From: Bacteroidales bacterium
Lineage (GTDB): Bacteria > Bacteroidota > Bacteroidia > Bacteroidales > JAADGE01
Direction: 5' to 3'
DNA: 60,249 bases
NCBI GenBank assembly: GCA_029934515.1
Contig: JAOZMB010000004.1
Span: 1-60,249, forward strand
Position 1 is the stretch's first letter. The number at the start of each line of letters is the position of its first letter. Shown here piece after piece: positions 11,801-19,439 of this stretch. The notes beneath the pieces are model-generated. The model saw only the letters and a program-made list of their open reading frames with translations. It was not told the origin of the DNA and made no database searches. The translations under genes and the position numbers were made by a program.

Positions 11801-13080
11801 GTAGGATGACAGAATTTAAAATTTTTGATAAAAATACAAATATTTTACTTACTTCTTATTCGGTGCCTTATGGTGCAAAATTATACAAAAAAGATAAAGA
11901 AATTTTAAATAAAGGTGATATCGTTTGTGAATGGGATCCTTACAATGCAGTAATAATATCTGAATTTAGTGGGAAAATTTTGTTTAAAAATCTATTGGAA
12001 GGTGTTACATACAAAATAGAAAAAGACGAACAAACAAATTATATAGAAAAAGTTATTATTGAAACAAAAGATAAAACAAGAAACCCAGAAATTGCTATAA
12101 TTGGAGAAGATGATATTGAAATAGCTTCTTATAATCTTCCATCAGGAGCACACCTATCTGTATCAGAAGATAATATAATATCAAAAGGTACAATTATTGC
12201 TAAGTCGCCAAGAACAGCTGGCAAAACAGGTGATATAACAGGGGGACTACCAAGAGTAACAGAACTTTTTGAAGCAAGAAATCCTTCAAACCCAGCTACT
12301 GTTGCTGAAATAGATGGAATTATATCGTTCGGAAGAATAAAAAGAGGAAAAAAAGAAGTATTTGTTAAAGCTAAATCAGGAGAAGAAAAAAAATATCTTA
12401 TATCATTGGCTAAACAAATTTTGGTGCAAGATGGAGATTATGTAAAATCGGGAACTCCACTATCAGACGGCGCAATTACACCAGCTGATATACTCGCAAT
12501 AAAAGGACCTACGAAAGTTCAAGAATATATTGTGAACGAAGTACAAGAAGTTTATAGAATGCAGGGAGTAAAAATTAATGATAAACACTATGAAGTTATA
12601 GTGCGACAAATGATGAAAAAAGTTTATATCGAAGAACCAGGAGATACTATATTCCGTGAAAAACAGGTAATTGATAAATGGGATTTTAGACAAGAAAACG
12701 ATAATATTTATGGTAAAAAAGTTGTAATCGAAAAAGGTGATTCTGGAAAAGTAAAAGTAGGACAAATTATTTCATCAAGAAAATTCCGTGATATTAATTC
12801 TATGTTGAAACGTAAAAATCTAAAACTAATTATTGTAAGAGATGCAATTACGTCAACGGCAAGTCCTGTTTTACAAGGTATTACGAAAGCCGCACTGCAA
12901 ACAAAAAGCTTTATTTCGGCTGCTTCATTTCAGGAAACAACAAAAGTTCTTAACATGGCTGCAATAAGTGGAAAAGTTGATAATCTTCGCGGATTAAAAG
13001 AAAATGTAATTGTGGGACATAAAATACCAGCTGGAACAGGACTAAGAGAATTTAACAAAATAATTGTTGCGCCAAAATAA
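8872..13080 (+). CDS. rpoC: DNA-directed RNA polymerase subunit beta'
   Basis: Beta' subunit, with the catalytic magnesium site. The N-terminal zinc ribbon uses Cys66, Cys68, Cys81 and Cys84. The catalytic loop NADFDGDQ is at residues 470-477. The second zinc site uses Cys811, Cys885, Cys892 and Cys895. The trigger-loop/bridge region ([19 protein letters not shown], then [11 protein letters not shown]) is present. The 1402-residue length is normal for Bacteroidota. It lies downstream of rpoB and is followed 28 nt later by the DUF3467 gene. Confidence 0.99.
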   Translation: MAFRRQNKTNSNFSSITISLVSPEEILERSSGEVLKPETINYRTYKPERDGLFCERIFGPVKDYECHCGKYKRIRYKGIVCDRCGVEVTEKKVRRERIGHIALVVPVVHIWYFRSLPNKLGYLIGLPSKKLDSIIYYEKYVVIQPGIKEKDGVNRLDFLSEDEYLDILETLPKENRLLEDTDPNKFIAKMGADALFFLLKAIKLDELADDLRVKATTETSQQRKNEALKRLNVVSALQTSRDINFPENMILKVIPVIPPELRPLVPLDGGRFATSDLNDLYRRVIIRNNRLKRLIEIKAPEVILRNEKRMCQESVDSLFDNSRKSSAVKTDANRPLKSLSDSLKGKSGRFRQNLLGKRVDYSARSVIVVGPELHLHECGLPKEIAAELYKPFVIRKLIERGIVKTVKSAKKIIDRRDHVVWDILENVLRGHPILLNRAPTLHRLGIQAFQPKLIEGKAIQLHPLVCTAFNADFDGDQMAIHLPLGNAAILEAQFLMLASHNILNPANGAPITVPSQDMVLGLYYITKSRKNTATEIVKGEGMSFYSPEEVTIAYNEQVADLHAMIKVIIDDKTIETTVGRVIFNQHVPKEVGFINQLLTKKALRGIIGDILKKTNTPTTANFLDSIKSLGYKMAFEGGLSFNIDDVIIPKLKTKMIDEGYELVEEVMDNFNMGIIANNERYNQIIDIWAHTNARLTQQVMNELSSDKQGFNSVYMMLDSGARGSREQIRQLSGMRGLMAKPQKSGASTGQIIENPILANFKEGLSVLEYFVSTHGARKGLADTALKTADAGYLTRRLVDVAQDVIVYDSDCKTLRGLIATTLTKKDEVVETLYDRILGRTSVHDISHPNDGHIIVKSGDEITEKIAAEIEESPIEEVEIRSALTCENQYGICIKCYGRNLATGRMVQKGEAVGVIAAQSIGEPGTQLTLRTFHVGGVAGGSAAENSIVSKYNGIASFEELRTIESEIDDDIVNVVVSRMTEFKIFDKNTNILLTSYSVPYGAKLYKKDKEILNKGDIVCEWDPYNAVIISEFSGKILFKNLLEGVTYKIEKDEQTNYIEKVIIETKDKTRNPEIAIIGEDDIEIASYNLPSGAHLSVSEDNIISKGTIIAKSPRTAGKTGDITGGLPRVTELFEARNPSNPATVAEIDGIISFGRIKRGKKEVFVKAKSGEEKKYLISLAKQILVQDGDYVKSGTPLSDGAITPADILAIKGPTKVQEYIVNEVQEVYRMQGVKINDKHYEVIVRQMMKKVYIEEPGDTIFREKQVIDKWDFRQENDNIYGKKVVIEKGDSGKVKVGQIISSRKFRDINSMLKRKNLKLIIVRDAITSTASPVLQGITKAALQTKSFISAASFQETTKVLNMAAISGKVDNLRGLKENVIVGHKIPAGTGLREFNKIIVAPK

Positions 13081-13108
13081 GAATATAAAAACTAAAATAA
13101 ATTAAATA

Positions 13109-13423
13109 ATGGAAAAAAATAAAGATAAAAATCGTCTAAATATTGAATTAACACAAGACGTGGCACAAGGAACATATTCAAACCTTGCTGTAATTTCGCA
13201 TTCAACATCTGAGTTCATTATTGACTTTGTTAGAGTGATGCCAGGAGTTCCAAAAGCATCAGTAAAATCAAGAATATTAATGACACCAGATAACGCTAAA
13301 AGATTATTAAAAGCTCTGAATGATAACATAAGAAAGTTTGAATCTAATTTTGGAGAAGTTAAAGGAAACTTAGACAGACCTATGATTCCTATGAACTTCG
13401 GAGGACCACCAGCACAAGCATAA
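13109..13423 (+). CDS. DUF3467 domain protein
   Basis: Small 104-residue protein of the DUF3467 family, which in Bacteroidota lies directly downstream of rpoC. Its function is not established. It contains the conserved core YSNLAVISHSTSEFIIDFV and the motif MTPDNAKRLLKALNDNI, with a Pro/Gly-rich tail. It is probably cotranscribed with rpoC (28-nt gap) and ends the transcription-unit block, since a strong terminator follows. A role linked to transcription is only suggested by position. Confidence 0.88.
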   Translation: MEKNKDKNRLNIELTQDVAQGTYSNLAVISHSTSEFIIDFVRVMPGVPKASVKSRILMTPDNAKRLLKALNDNIRKFESNFGEVKGNLDRPMIPMNFGGPPAQA

Positions 13424-13456
13424 AGAATTATATTAACAATTTTTTTTTAATTAATA

Positions 13457-13504
13457 CAATTGAAAAAATCTACTATCAACAGATAGTAGATTTTTTTTCA
13501 ATTG
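13457..13504 (+). terminator. Strong intrinsic terminator after rpoBC-DUF3467
   Basis: A long inverted repeat runs from CAATTGAAAAAATCTACTATC (13457-13477) to its complement at 13482-13504, with a 4-nt loop. The inner stem ATCTACTATC/GATAGTAGAT is followed by eight T residues, and the A/T flanks make it work in either direction. It lies 34 nt after the DUF3467 stop. Confidence 0.88.
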
Positions 13505-13701
13505 TAGGAATAGCGTACAACAACATTATTTTTTTGTGGTAATTTTTATTTTTAACTATATTTTGTTTCCTTTGTAAAAATAAAGTATTGTAACTTGATT
13601 GCATTTACATGATTATTTACAGTTTTTTTTATGTAAAGATTGATAATTATATTAGTTACATAAAAAAAACAATAAATTAAAAATCTACCAAATTTTTTAC
13701 C

Positions 13702-15429
13702 ATGTCAAAAGAACTTCTTAAATCTGAATTTATTTTGGGCAAAATAATTCCTAATATTGCTCAAATGTTAAGAAAAAATGTAAGAGAAAATAAAGATGTA
13801 TTTGTTTTTAAAGAACGAAAAAATGGAAAATATATAGGAATAAGACAATTGGATTTTTATAGGAACATTAGGCGTATAGCTTATAATCTTACAAAAAAAG
13901 GATTTGAAAAGGGTGATAAAATAGTTATATTATCAAGAAATAGACGTGAAATGCTTGAATTCGAACTTGCCGTTCAAGCATCAGGAGGAATAACTGTTCC
14001 ACTTTTTTTTAATTTAAAAAAAGAAGTTATTGAAAGACTTACAGAACATTCTGATGCAAATTTTATAATTGTGGGAGGACAGAAACAACTTGACAAAATA
14101 AGACAAGATTTTCCAGTGAAAAAAATCTTTGTTTTTGATAATATAATTGACAAATCTTTCCCTGATTTAGTTTGTTTTGATGAATTAATTCAAAACGAAT
14201 GTCCAAATGATTATAATTTGGATTTCGATGCAGACCAAAATGATATTTGCCTTAATATGTACACATCAGGTACAATGGGAGTTCAAAAGTGTGTTCAGCT
14301 ATCGCATAGGAATATTCTCTCGCAACAGACTGCTCTGGATATGCTTTGGAATATTGACAAAAAAGACCGATTTCTAAGCTATTTACCTTGGCACCACAGT
14401 TTCGGTGGTATATTTGAAAAATTCTCTGCTCTTTATAATTGTGCCGAAATGTATCTGGAATCTGGATACGGTGTAAATCCAAAAGTTATAATGGAAAATT
14501 GGAAAATTGTAAAGCCGACAATATTTTTTAGTGTTCCACTTGTATATCAGGCACTTTACTCGCTTGCAAAAGAAGATAAAGAAGCTGAAAAATTATTCTT
14601 CCATAAAGATTTGAAATTTGTTTTTACAGCAGCAGCACCTTTGCCAAAAAATATTTCAGATGAATTTGAAAAAAGAAACGTTAGAGTTATAGAAGGCTGG
14701 GGACTTACCGAAACAACTCCATGTTGCACAATAACATCTCCGAATGAAAAACGAGTAAATGGAGTCGTAGGAAAGCCTATTCCGGGTGTTACAATAAAAA
14801 TATCCAATGACAGTGAAATACTTGTTAAAGGTCCAAATGTAATGCGAGGATATTATAAAAATGACAAAGCAAACGACAAAGTTCTTTCTGATGACGGTTG
14901 GTTCTCTACGGGCGATATTGGCGAAATAACAAAAACTGGTTTGAAATTGATTGCCAGAAAAGATAGAATTTTTAAATTGTTGAATGCCGAAAAAATAGTA
15001 CCATCAGATATTGAAAAAAAAATACTTGGCAAATGTAGTTATTTATCTTATGTGCTTGTCGAAGGAAGTGGACGGAGGTTTCCAGTTGCTTTGCTTTTTC
15101 CTAACAAAGCGCTTATCGATGCAACAAAAATCGATGATAATGAAATTAATATCGAAAATTGCAGATGTCCTAAAAAAACGGAAGAGCTTTCGGATTGTTT
15201 GAAAAAATGTTTGAAAGAACTAAATAATAATGTTAAAGAAAAATTTGCAAGAATTAATTCGGCATTACTTATTAACAATAAATTAAGTATCGAAGACAAA
15301 ACATTAACAGCTTCATTAAAGATGAAACCAAACGGAGTAAAACATATTTACAAAGCTCATATAGAAAAATTGTATGATGAAAATGTCAAAATTCGGGAAA
15401 AAGTATATATTATTAATATAGAAAAATAA
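13702..15429 (+). CDS. Long-chain acyl-CoA synthetase, AMP-binding family
   Basis: Predicted to activate a fatty or aromatic acid to its acyl-adenylate and then the CoA thioester. The 575-residue protein has the adenylate-forming signatures in order: a P-loop YTSGTMGVQK at 187-196, WGLTETTP near residue 333, STGDIGE near 407, and a C-terminal LTASLKMKPNGV carrying the expected catalytic Lys. The P-loop is off consensus: Met and Gln replace the usual Thr and Pro, and Cys follows the conserved Lys where Gly is normal. It is one nucleotide from a sodium:solute symporter, suggesting coupled uptake and activation. Substrate unknown. Confidence 0.88.
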   Translation: MSKELLKSEFILGKIIPNIAQMLRKNVRENKDVFVFKERKNGKYIGIRQLDFYRNIRRIAYNLTKKGFEKGDKIVILSRNRREMLEFELAVQASGGITVPLFFNLKKEVIERLTEHSDANFIIVGGQKQLDKIRQDFPVKKIFVFDNIIDKSFPDLVCFDELIQNECPNDYNLDFDADQNDICLNMYTSGTMGVQKCVQLSHRNILSQQTALDMLWNIDKKDRFLSYLPWHHSFGGIFEKFSALYNCAEMYLESGYGVNPKVIMENWKIVKPTIFFSVPLVYQALYSLAKEDKEAEKLFFHKDLKFVFTAAAPLPKNISDEFEKRNVRVIEGWGLTETTPCCTITSPNEKRVNGVVGKPIPGVTIKISNDSEILVKGPNVMRGYYKNDKANDKVLSDDGWFSTGDIGEITKTGLKLIARKDRIFKLLNAEKIVPSDIEKKILGKCSYLSYVLVEGSGRRFPVALLFPNKALIDATKIDDNEINIENCRCPKKTEELSDCLKKCLKELNNNVKEKFARINSALLINNKLSIEDKTLTASLKMKPNGVKHIYKAHIEKLYDENVKIREKVYIINIEK

Positions 15430-15430
15430 T

Positions 15431-17230
15431 ATGAATATAACATTACTTGATTGGAGTATTATCGGAATTTATTTTGTGATAAGTCTTGGAATAGGTTTGT
15501 TTATGTCAAAACGAGCTGGAAAAGGAATGGACGATTTTTTTCTTAGTGGAAGAAAACTCCCTTGGTTTATCGCTGGAACAAGTATGGTCGCAACAACATT
15601 TGCAGCAGATACGCCTCTTGCAGTAACAGAGCTTGTTGCAGAACACGGAATCGCTGGAAATTGGCTATGGTGGAATATGTTATTTGGTGGTATGCTTACT
15701 GTATTTTTTTTCGCTCGTCTATGGAGACGAGCAGAAATACTTACAGATGCAGAGTTTGTATCTATAAGATATTCTGGAAAGTCGGCAAATTTTCTTCGCG
15801 GTTTTAGAGCTATTTATATAGGTATTTTTATGAATACGGTTGTAATAGCGTGGGTAAACTTGGCTATGGTGAAAATTCTAAACGTAATGTTTCCTGAATT
15901 TACAGTATTTGGTGCTTCTGAGTTTAATATTTTAGGAATAAAATTTAGTTCACATCTCGTTGCAGTAGCTGGATTGATGATTTTTACGATTATTTACTCG
16001 GCTTTATCAGGGCTTTGGGGAGTATCGCTGACAGATAGTTTTCAGTTTATTATTGCAATGACTGGAAGTGTTGTTCTTGCAGTTTTTGCGGTTAAGCATA
16101 TTGATGTGGGAGGAATTAATGGTTTGATAGAAAAATTGCCAAAAGGCGCATTAGATTTTTTTCCTACAATAGATAAAGATGACGGTAATAATATAAAAAC
16201 TTTCGGAATATTTAAGATGACAATTACTGCTTTTGTGGCTTATCTTGGCGTGCAATGGTGGTCGAGTTGGTATCCTGGCGCTGAACCTGGCGGTGGCGGA
16301 TATATAGCCCAGAGAATGATGTCAACAAAAGACGAACGCAATTCGCAACTTGCAACTCTATGGTTTCAGGTTGCGCATTTTGCGGTGAGACCATGGCCAT
16401 GGATATTGGCGGCTCTATCGGCTCTAATAATTTATCCAGATGTCGTAGATAAAGGACAAACTTATGTGATGCTTATTAGGGATTTATTACCTGCTGGTTT
16501 GTTGGGTTTGTTGCTTGCGGCATTTTTGGCAGCTTACATGTCCACAATTGCATCACAAACTGTTTGGGGAACATCTTATATTGTAAACGATTTATATAAA
16601 CCGTTCATAAACAAGACCGCCGATGGGAAAAAATATGTCAAAATATCAAGAATAACAACATTCCTTCTTATGATATTTTCGTTATTTATAACAACACAGT
16701 TCGAAAGAATAAGCGATGCTTGGAAGTTTGTGCTTGCCATGAGCGGAGGAATAGGTCTTGTTCTTTTATTGCGATGGTTCTGGTGGCGTGTAAATGCGTG
16801 GTCCGAAATATCGGCAATGATTGCACCTTATATAATCTTTCCTGTTCTAAAATATGGTCTCGATTTAGACCCAATAAAAGAGGATTTTGAATTATGTTTA
16901 ATAATTATTGTATTATGGTCTTCGTTAGTTTGGCTCTCAGTAACATTTTTAACTAAACCAGAAAAAGAAGAAAAATTAAAATCATTTTACAAAAGAGTTC
17001 ATCCAGGTGGTATAGGTTGGAGAAGAATTTCATCGAAAATGCCAAATACAAAAAGCGATACTGGATTTTTAAGACTCTTTGTTAATTGGTTTGTTGGCTG
17101 TTTATCTGTAATGTTTACTCTCTTTGGAACAGGCAAAATTATTTTTACTGAATATTTTACTGGAACGATATTTTTATTAATAGCATTATTAGGAGGAATT
17201 ATTATCTCTATAAATATGAAAAAATATTAA
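15431..17230 (+). CDS. Sodium:solute symporter (SSS family)
   Basis: Inner-membrane sodium-coupled transporter of 599 residues with about 13-14 hydrophobic segments. The start MNITLLDWSIIGIYFVISLGIG is typical, and the family features GKGMDDFFLSGRKLPW (from about residue 31) and the segment AAFLAAYMSTIASQTVWGTSY in the core are present. It begins one nucleotide after the acyl-CoA synthetase stop, so the two are translationally linked. The partner suggests an organic acid substrate, which remains an inference. Confidence 0.92.
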   Translation: MNITLLDWSIIGIYFVISLGIGLFMSKRAGKGMDDFFLSGRKLPWFIAGTSMVATTFAADTPLAVTELVAEHGIAGNWLWWNMLFGGMLTVFFFARLWRRAEILTDAEFVSIRYSGKSANFLRGFRAIYIGIFMNTVVIAWVNLAMVKILNVMFPEFTVFGASEFNILGIKFSSHLVAVAGLMIFTIIYSALSGLWGVSLTDSFQFIIAMTGSVVLAVFAVKHIDVGGINGLIEKLPKGALDFFPTIDKDDGNNIKTFGIFKMTITAFVAYLGVQWWSSWYPGAEPGGGGYIAQRMMSTKDERNSQLATLWFQVAHFAVRPWPWILAALSALIIYPDVVDKGQTYVMLIRDLLPAGLLGLLLAAFLAAYMSTIASQTVWGTSYIVNDLYKPFINKTADGKKYVKISRITTFLLMIFSLFITTQFERISDAWKFVLAMSGGIGLVLLLRWFWWRVNAWSEISAMIAPYIIFPVLKYGLDLDPIKEDFELCLIIIVLWSSLVWLSVTFLTKPEKEEKLKSFYKRVHPGGIGWRRISSKMPNTKSDTGFLRLFVNWFVGCLSVMFTLFGTGKIIFTEYFTGTIFLLIALLGGIIISINMKKY

Positions 17231-17288
17231 CTTGTACGTATCACAACCTTTCAAACTGAAATATATTTATAAGTTTTATAAACTTAAA

Positions 17289-17321
17289 TTTTGTAAATTA
17301 AATTAAAATATTATACTTTTG
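17289..17321 (+). promoter_or_regulatory. Bacteroidota-type promoter for the T9SS cargo gene
   Basis: A TTTTG element (17289-17293) and a TACTTTTG element (17314-17321) are 20 bp apart, fitting the Bacteroidota -33 TTG and -7 TAnnTTTG consensus. The ATG is 43 nt downstream. Confidence 0.65.
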
Positions 17322-17364
17322 TTTTCAAATAATTTTTATTTATTTATTTTTAAATTTTTATATT

Positions 17365-18255
17365 ATGGTAAAGAAGATTACATTTTTAATTATTGTTTTA
17401 TTGTTTATTTCTAATTTTGTATTTTCTCAAACAACTATTTACGAAATACAATATACTACAGAAGAAGGTGATGGAACGTATCCGTCATTGCATAGTGGCG
17501 AGACTGTTGAGACGACTGGTATTGTAACTGCTGTTGATGAATATCCTGGTTCTTATTACATTCAAGACGGTGAAGGAGCATGGAATGGAATCCTTGTATT
17601 TGACAGTGATAATATTCCACAAGTTGGTGATGAGGTAACTGTAACTGGTCTTGTTGAGGAGTATTTCGGATTAACAGAGTTAAAAGAGATTTCGGGTTAT
17701 TCTGTGAATTCTTCTGGAAATGATTTACCTGCTGTTACAGAAATACTTACATCGGCAAGTGTTAATGATGAGCAATGGGAAGGAGTACTTGTTAGTGTTT
17801 CAAATGTTGAGTGTACAGCTTTGCCTGATGGATATGGTCAGTGGTACGTAAATGGTGATTTGCAGATTGATGATGATGTATGCGGAAGTGGTGTTTTTAC
17901 TCCAATAATTAATCAGGCTTATAATATAACAGGAGTTGTTGATTATTCTTATGATGAGTATGCTTTACATCCTCGAACTGTTGATGATATTCAAGTTTAT
18001 GCAAGTGTTTATTCTTTATCAAAATCATTTAAATTGTATCCTAATCCTGTTTATAATATTTTGAATATCTCTTGTGATGAAATGATTTCAAATATTGAGA
18101 TTTTAAATATTGTAGGACAAAAGGTTATGAATATTGATAATGTAAACTCTAAAAATTATTTTTTGGATATTGAAAATTTAAATAGTGATATTTATATTGC
18201 CAATATTTTTAATAAAAATGGTACCTCAGTTACTGTTAAATTTATAAAAAAATAA
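17365..18255 (+). CDS. Secreted OB-fold-like protein with T9SS sorting domain
   Basis: A 296-residue protein. A signal peptide (about residues 1-21, ending VFSQ) leads to a beta-rich region (about 30-215) with two OB-fold-like units such as VETTGIVTAVDEYPGSYYIQD and VTVTGLVEEYFG, similar to the N-terminal OB module of secreted Bacteroidota nucleases. No nuclease domain follows. The last 75 residues form a type A T9SS sorting domain (SFKLYPNPVYNILNIS ... IYIANIFNKNGTS). It should cross the inner membrane by Sec and the outer membrane by T9SS. It has its own promoter. The ligand is unknown. Confidence 0.8.
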   Translation: MVKKITFLIIVLLFISNFVFSQTTIYEIQYTTEEGDGTYPSLHSGETVETTGIVTAVDEYPGSYYIQDGEGAWNGILVFDSDNIPQVGDEVTVTGLVEEYFGLTELKEISGYSVNSSGNDLPAVTEILTSASVNDEQWEGVLVSVSNVECTALPDGYGQWYVNGDLQIDDDVCGSGVFTPIINQAYNITGVVDYSYDEYALHPRTVDDIQVYASVYSLSKSFKLYPNPVYNILNISCDEMISNIEILNIVGQKVMNIDNVNSKNYFLDIENLNSDIYIANIFNKNGTSVTVKFIKK

Positions 18256-18451
18256 AAAAAAATTTCAGGATACAAGAAAAGATTATGGTGAAAAACGTTG
18301 GAAAGTTGTTGGCAAATTATTTGAATATATTATAGCGGTTGTATATACAATCAGAGGTTTTGCGATTCGTATAATTTCTGCAAGACCAGCAAATAGAAAA
18401 GAAAAAACTGAATATAATCAAAAACAACTAAAAAATAAAGATGAAAAATAA
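18248..18451 (+). pseudogene. BrnT-family toxin remnant, N-terminus lost
   Basis: An open frame without any ATG encodes a C-terminal BrnT-like stretch: DYGEKRWKVVGKLFEYIIA, VVYTIRGFAIRIISAR and then PANRKEKTEY, which is the RNase-toxin half of a BrnTA module. The family's N-terminal part (roughly 30 residues with the FxWDxxK motif) is missing, and a TAA at 18245 closes the frame upstream, inside the end of the T9SS cargo gene. The TAA at 18449-18451 overlaps the next gene's start, the usual toxin-antitoxin overlap. It is almost certainly inactive. Confidence 0.8.
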
Positions 18452-18866
18452 AATACATTGGAAAAAAGCTGTAGAATTTTTGAAAAATAATATATCTATT
18501 TCTGGGTATGAAGTTTATTTTGATGACGAAAAACCTGGAATCTCAAATGCAATTCTATTTTGTAAAAATAATATTGAAGTTCCACAATATTTAACTGAGT
18601 ACGATGATGATGAAATTGATTATTCTGATATTCCAGAAATAACAGAAGAAGAGTTCAGATTAGCTGAGCTTATTGGAAAAACAGGACCATTTCCGATAGA
18701 CCAAAAAGAAGCAATAAAAATGCTTAAAAATGAAGAAGATATTTCTGTTTATGATGTTTACTTTGCAGGGGAGAAAATTAATATTTACGATGCAGAGTTA
18801 CTCAGAAAAAATAAAATCGAAGTACCTGAAAATATAATTATTTACGATACGAAAATCGGTTTATAA
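18441..18866 (+). CDS. BrnA-like antitoxin with internal duplication
   Basis: A 141-residue protein that overlaps the BrnT remnant by 11 nt, the place of the antitoxin BrnA. The middle segment IDYSDIPEITEEEFRLAEL (about residues 60-78) resembles the BrnA core. It is flanked by two related units of about 50 residues: KKAVEFLKNNISISGYEVYF ... NNIEVPQYLTEYD and KEAIKMLKNEEDISVYDVYF ... NKIEVPENIIIYD. I do not recognise the flanking repeat. The antitoxin call rests on position and the short central match, so a stand-alone hypothetical protein is possible. Confidence 0.5.
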   Translation: MKNKIHWKKAVEFLKNNISISGYEVYFDDEKPGISNAILFCKNNIEVPQYLTEYDDDEIDYSDIPEITEEEFRLAELIGKTGPFPIDQKEAIKMLKNEEDISVYDVYFAGEKINIYDAELLRKNKIEVPENIIIYDTKIGL

Positions 18867-18983
18867 AACAGTTTTTTGTATATACGTAAAAACACTAAAC
18901 TTTGTAAGTTAAATAAAATAGAAGATTATACAAATTTTGAAAATTTATGCAAATACAACAAAATGAAAAAAAATGAAAAAAAA

Positions 18984-19014
18984 TTGATAAATTATTTTTT
19001 AATATATACATTTG
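18984..19014 (+). promoter_or_regulatory. Promoter for the DUF2795 gene
   Basis: TTG at 18984-18986 and TACATTTG at 19007-19014, 20 bp apart, match the Bacteroidota promoter consensus. The ATG lies 37 nt after the -7 element. This suggests that the DUF2795 gene is transcribed independently of the BrnA-like gene. Confidence 0.65.
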
Positions 19015-19051
19015 CATTTTTTATGAAAATTTTAAACAAAATATCATTAAT

Positions 19052-19273
19052 ATGTACTGGACGCTCGAATTAGCATCAAAATTAGAAGATGCCCCATGGC
19101 CTGCTACGAAAGAAGAACTTATTGATTATGCAATGCGCTCAGGGGCACCTTTGGAAGTAATTGAAAATTTACAAGAGGTAGAAGACGAAGGAGAAAGTTA
19201 TGACACTATTGAAGATATTTGGCCTGATTATCCAAGTAAAGATGATTTTTTCTTTAACGAGGATGAGTATTAA
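19052..19273 (+). CDS. DUF2795 domain protein
   Basis: A 73-residue acidic protein of the DUF2795 family, very conserved in Bacteroidota. It starts MYWTLELASKLEDAPWPATKEELIDYA and ends with an acidic, aromatic tail (DFFFNEDEY). The ATG at 19052 follows its own TACATTTG promoter. The function is unknown; the family is predicted to be a small helical, possibly nucleic-acid-associated, protein. Confidence 0.88.
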   Translation: MYWTLELASKLEDAPWPATKEELIDYAMRSGAPLEVIENLQEVEDEGESYDTIEDIWPDYPSKDDFFFNEDEY

Positions 19274-19362
19274 TGGTTCAATATTGAATATTGGATTCTT
19301 TAAAACCAAAAATCAAAAAATGTGTTTTGTGCCATTAAATAAAATTCGTTTTAAAACATAAA

Positions 19363-19397
19363 GTTTACTATTTATTTAAAAATAGTAAACCTTTTTG
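19363..19397. terminator. Bidirectional terminator between DUF2795 and TonB receptor genes
   Basis: GTTTACTATTT (19363-19373) and AAATAGTAAAC (19380-19390) form a perfect 11-bp stem with a 6-nt loop. A CTTTTTGTTTT tract follows on the plus strand. It lies between two convergent genes and can end both transcripts. Confidence 0.75.
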
Positions 19398-19439
19398 TTT
19401 TATTGATATGATGGTAAATATGAATTTTATAATTATATA

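Noticed and set aside
18876-19073. A 65-codon plus-strand open frame between the BrnA-like and DUF2795 genes
   Set aside because: It has a low-complexity Lys/Asn-rich product, no family match that I recognise, and it runs over the promoter and start of the DUF2795 gene.
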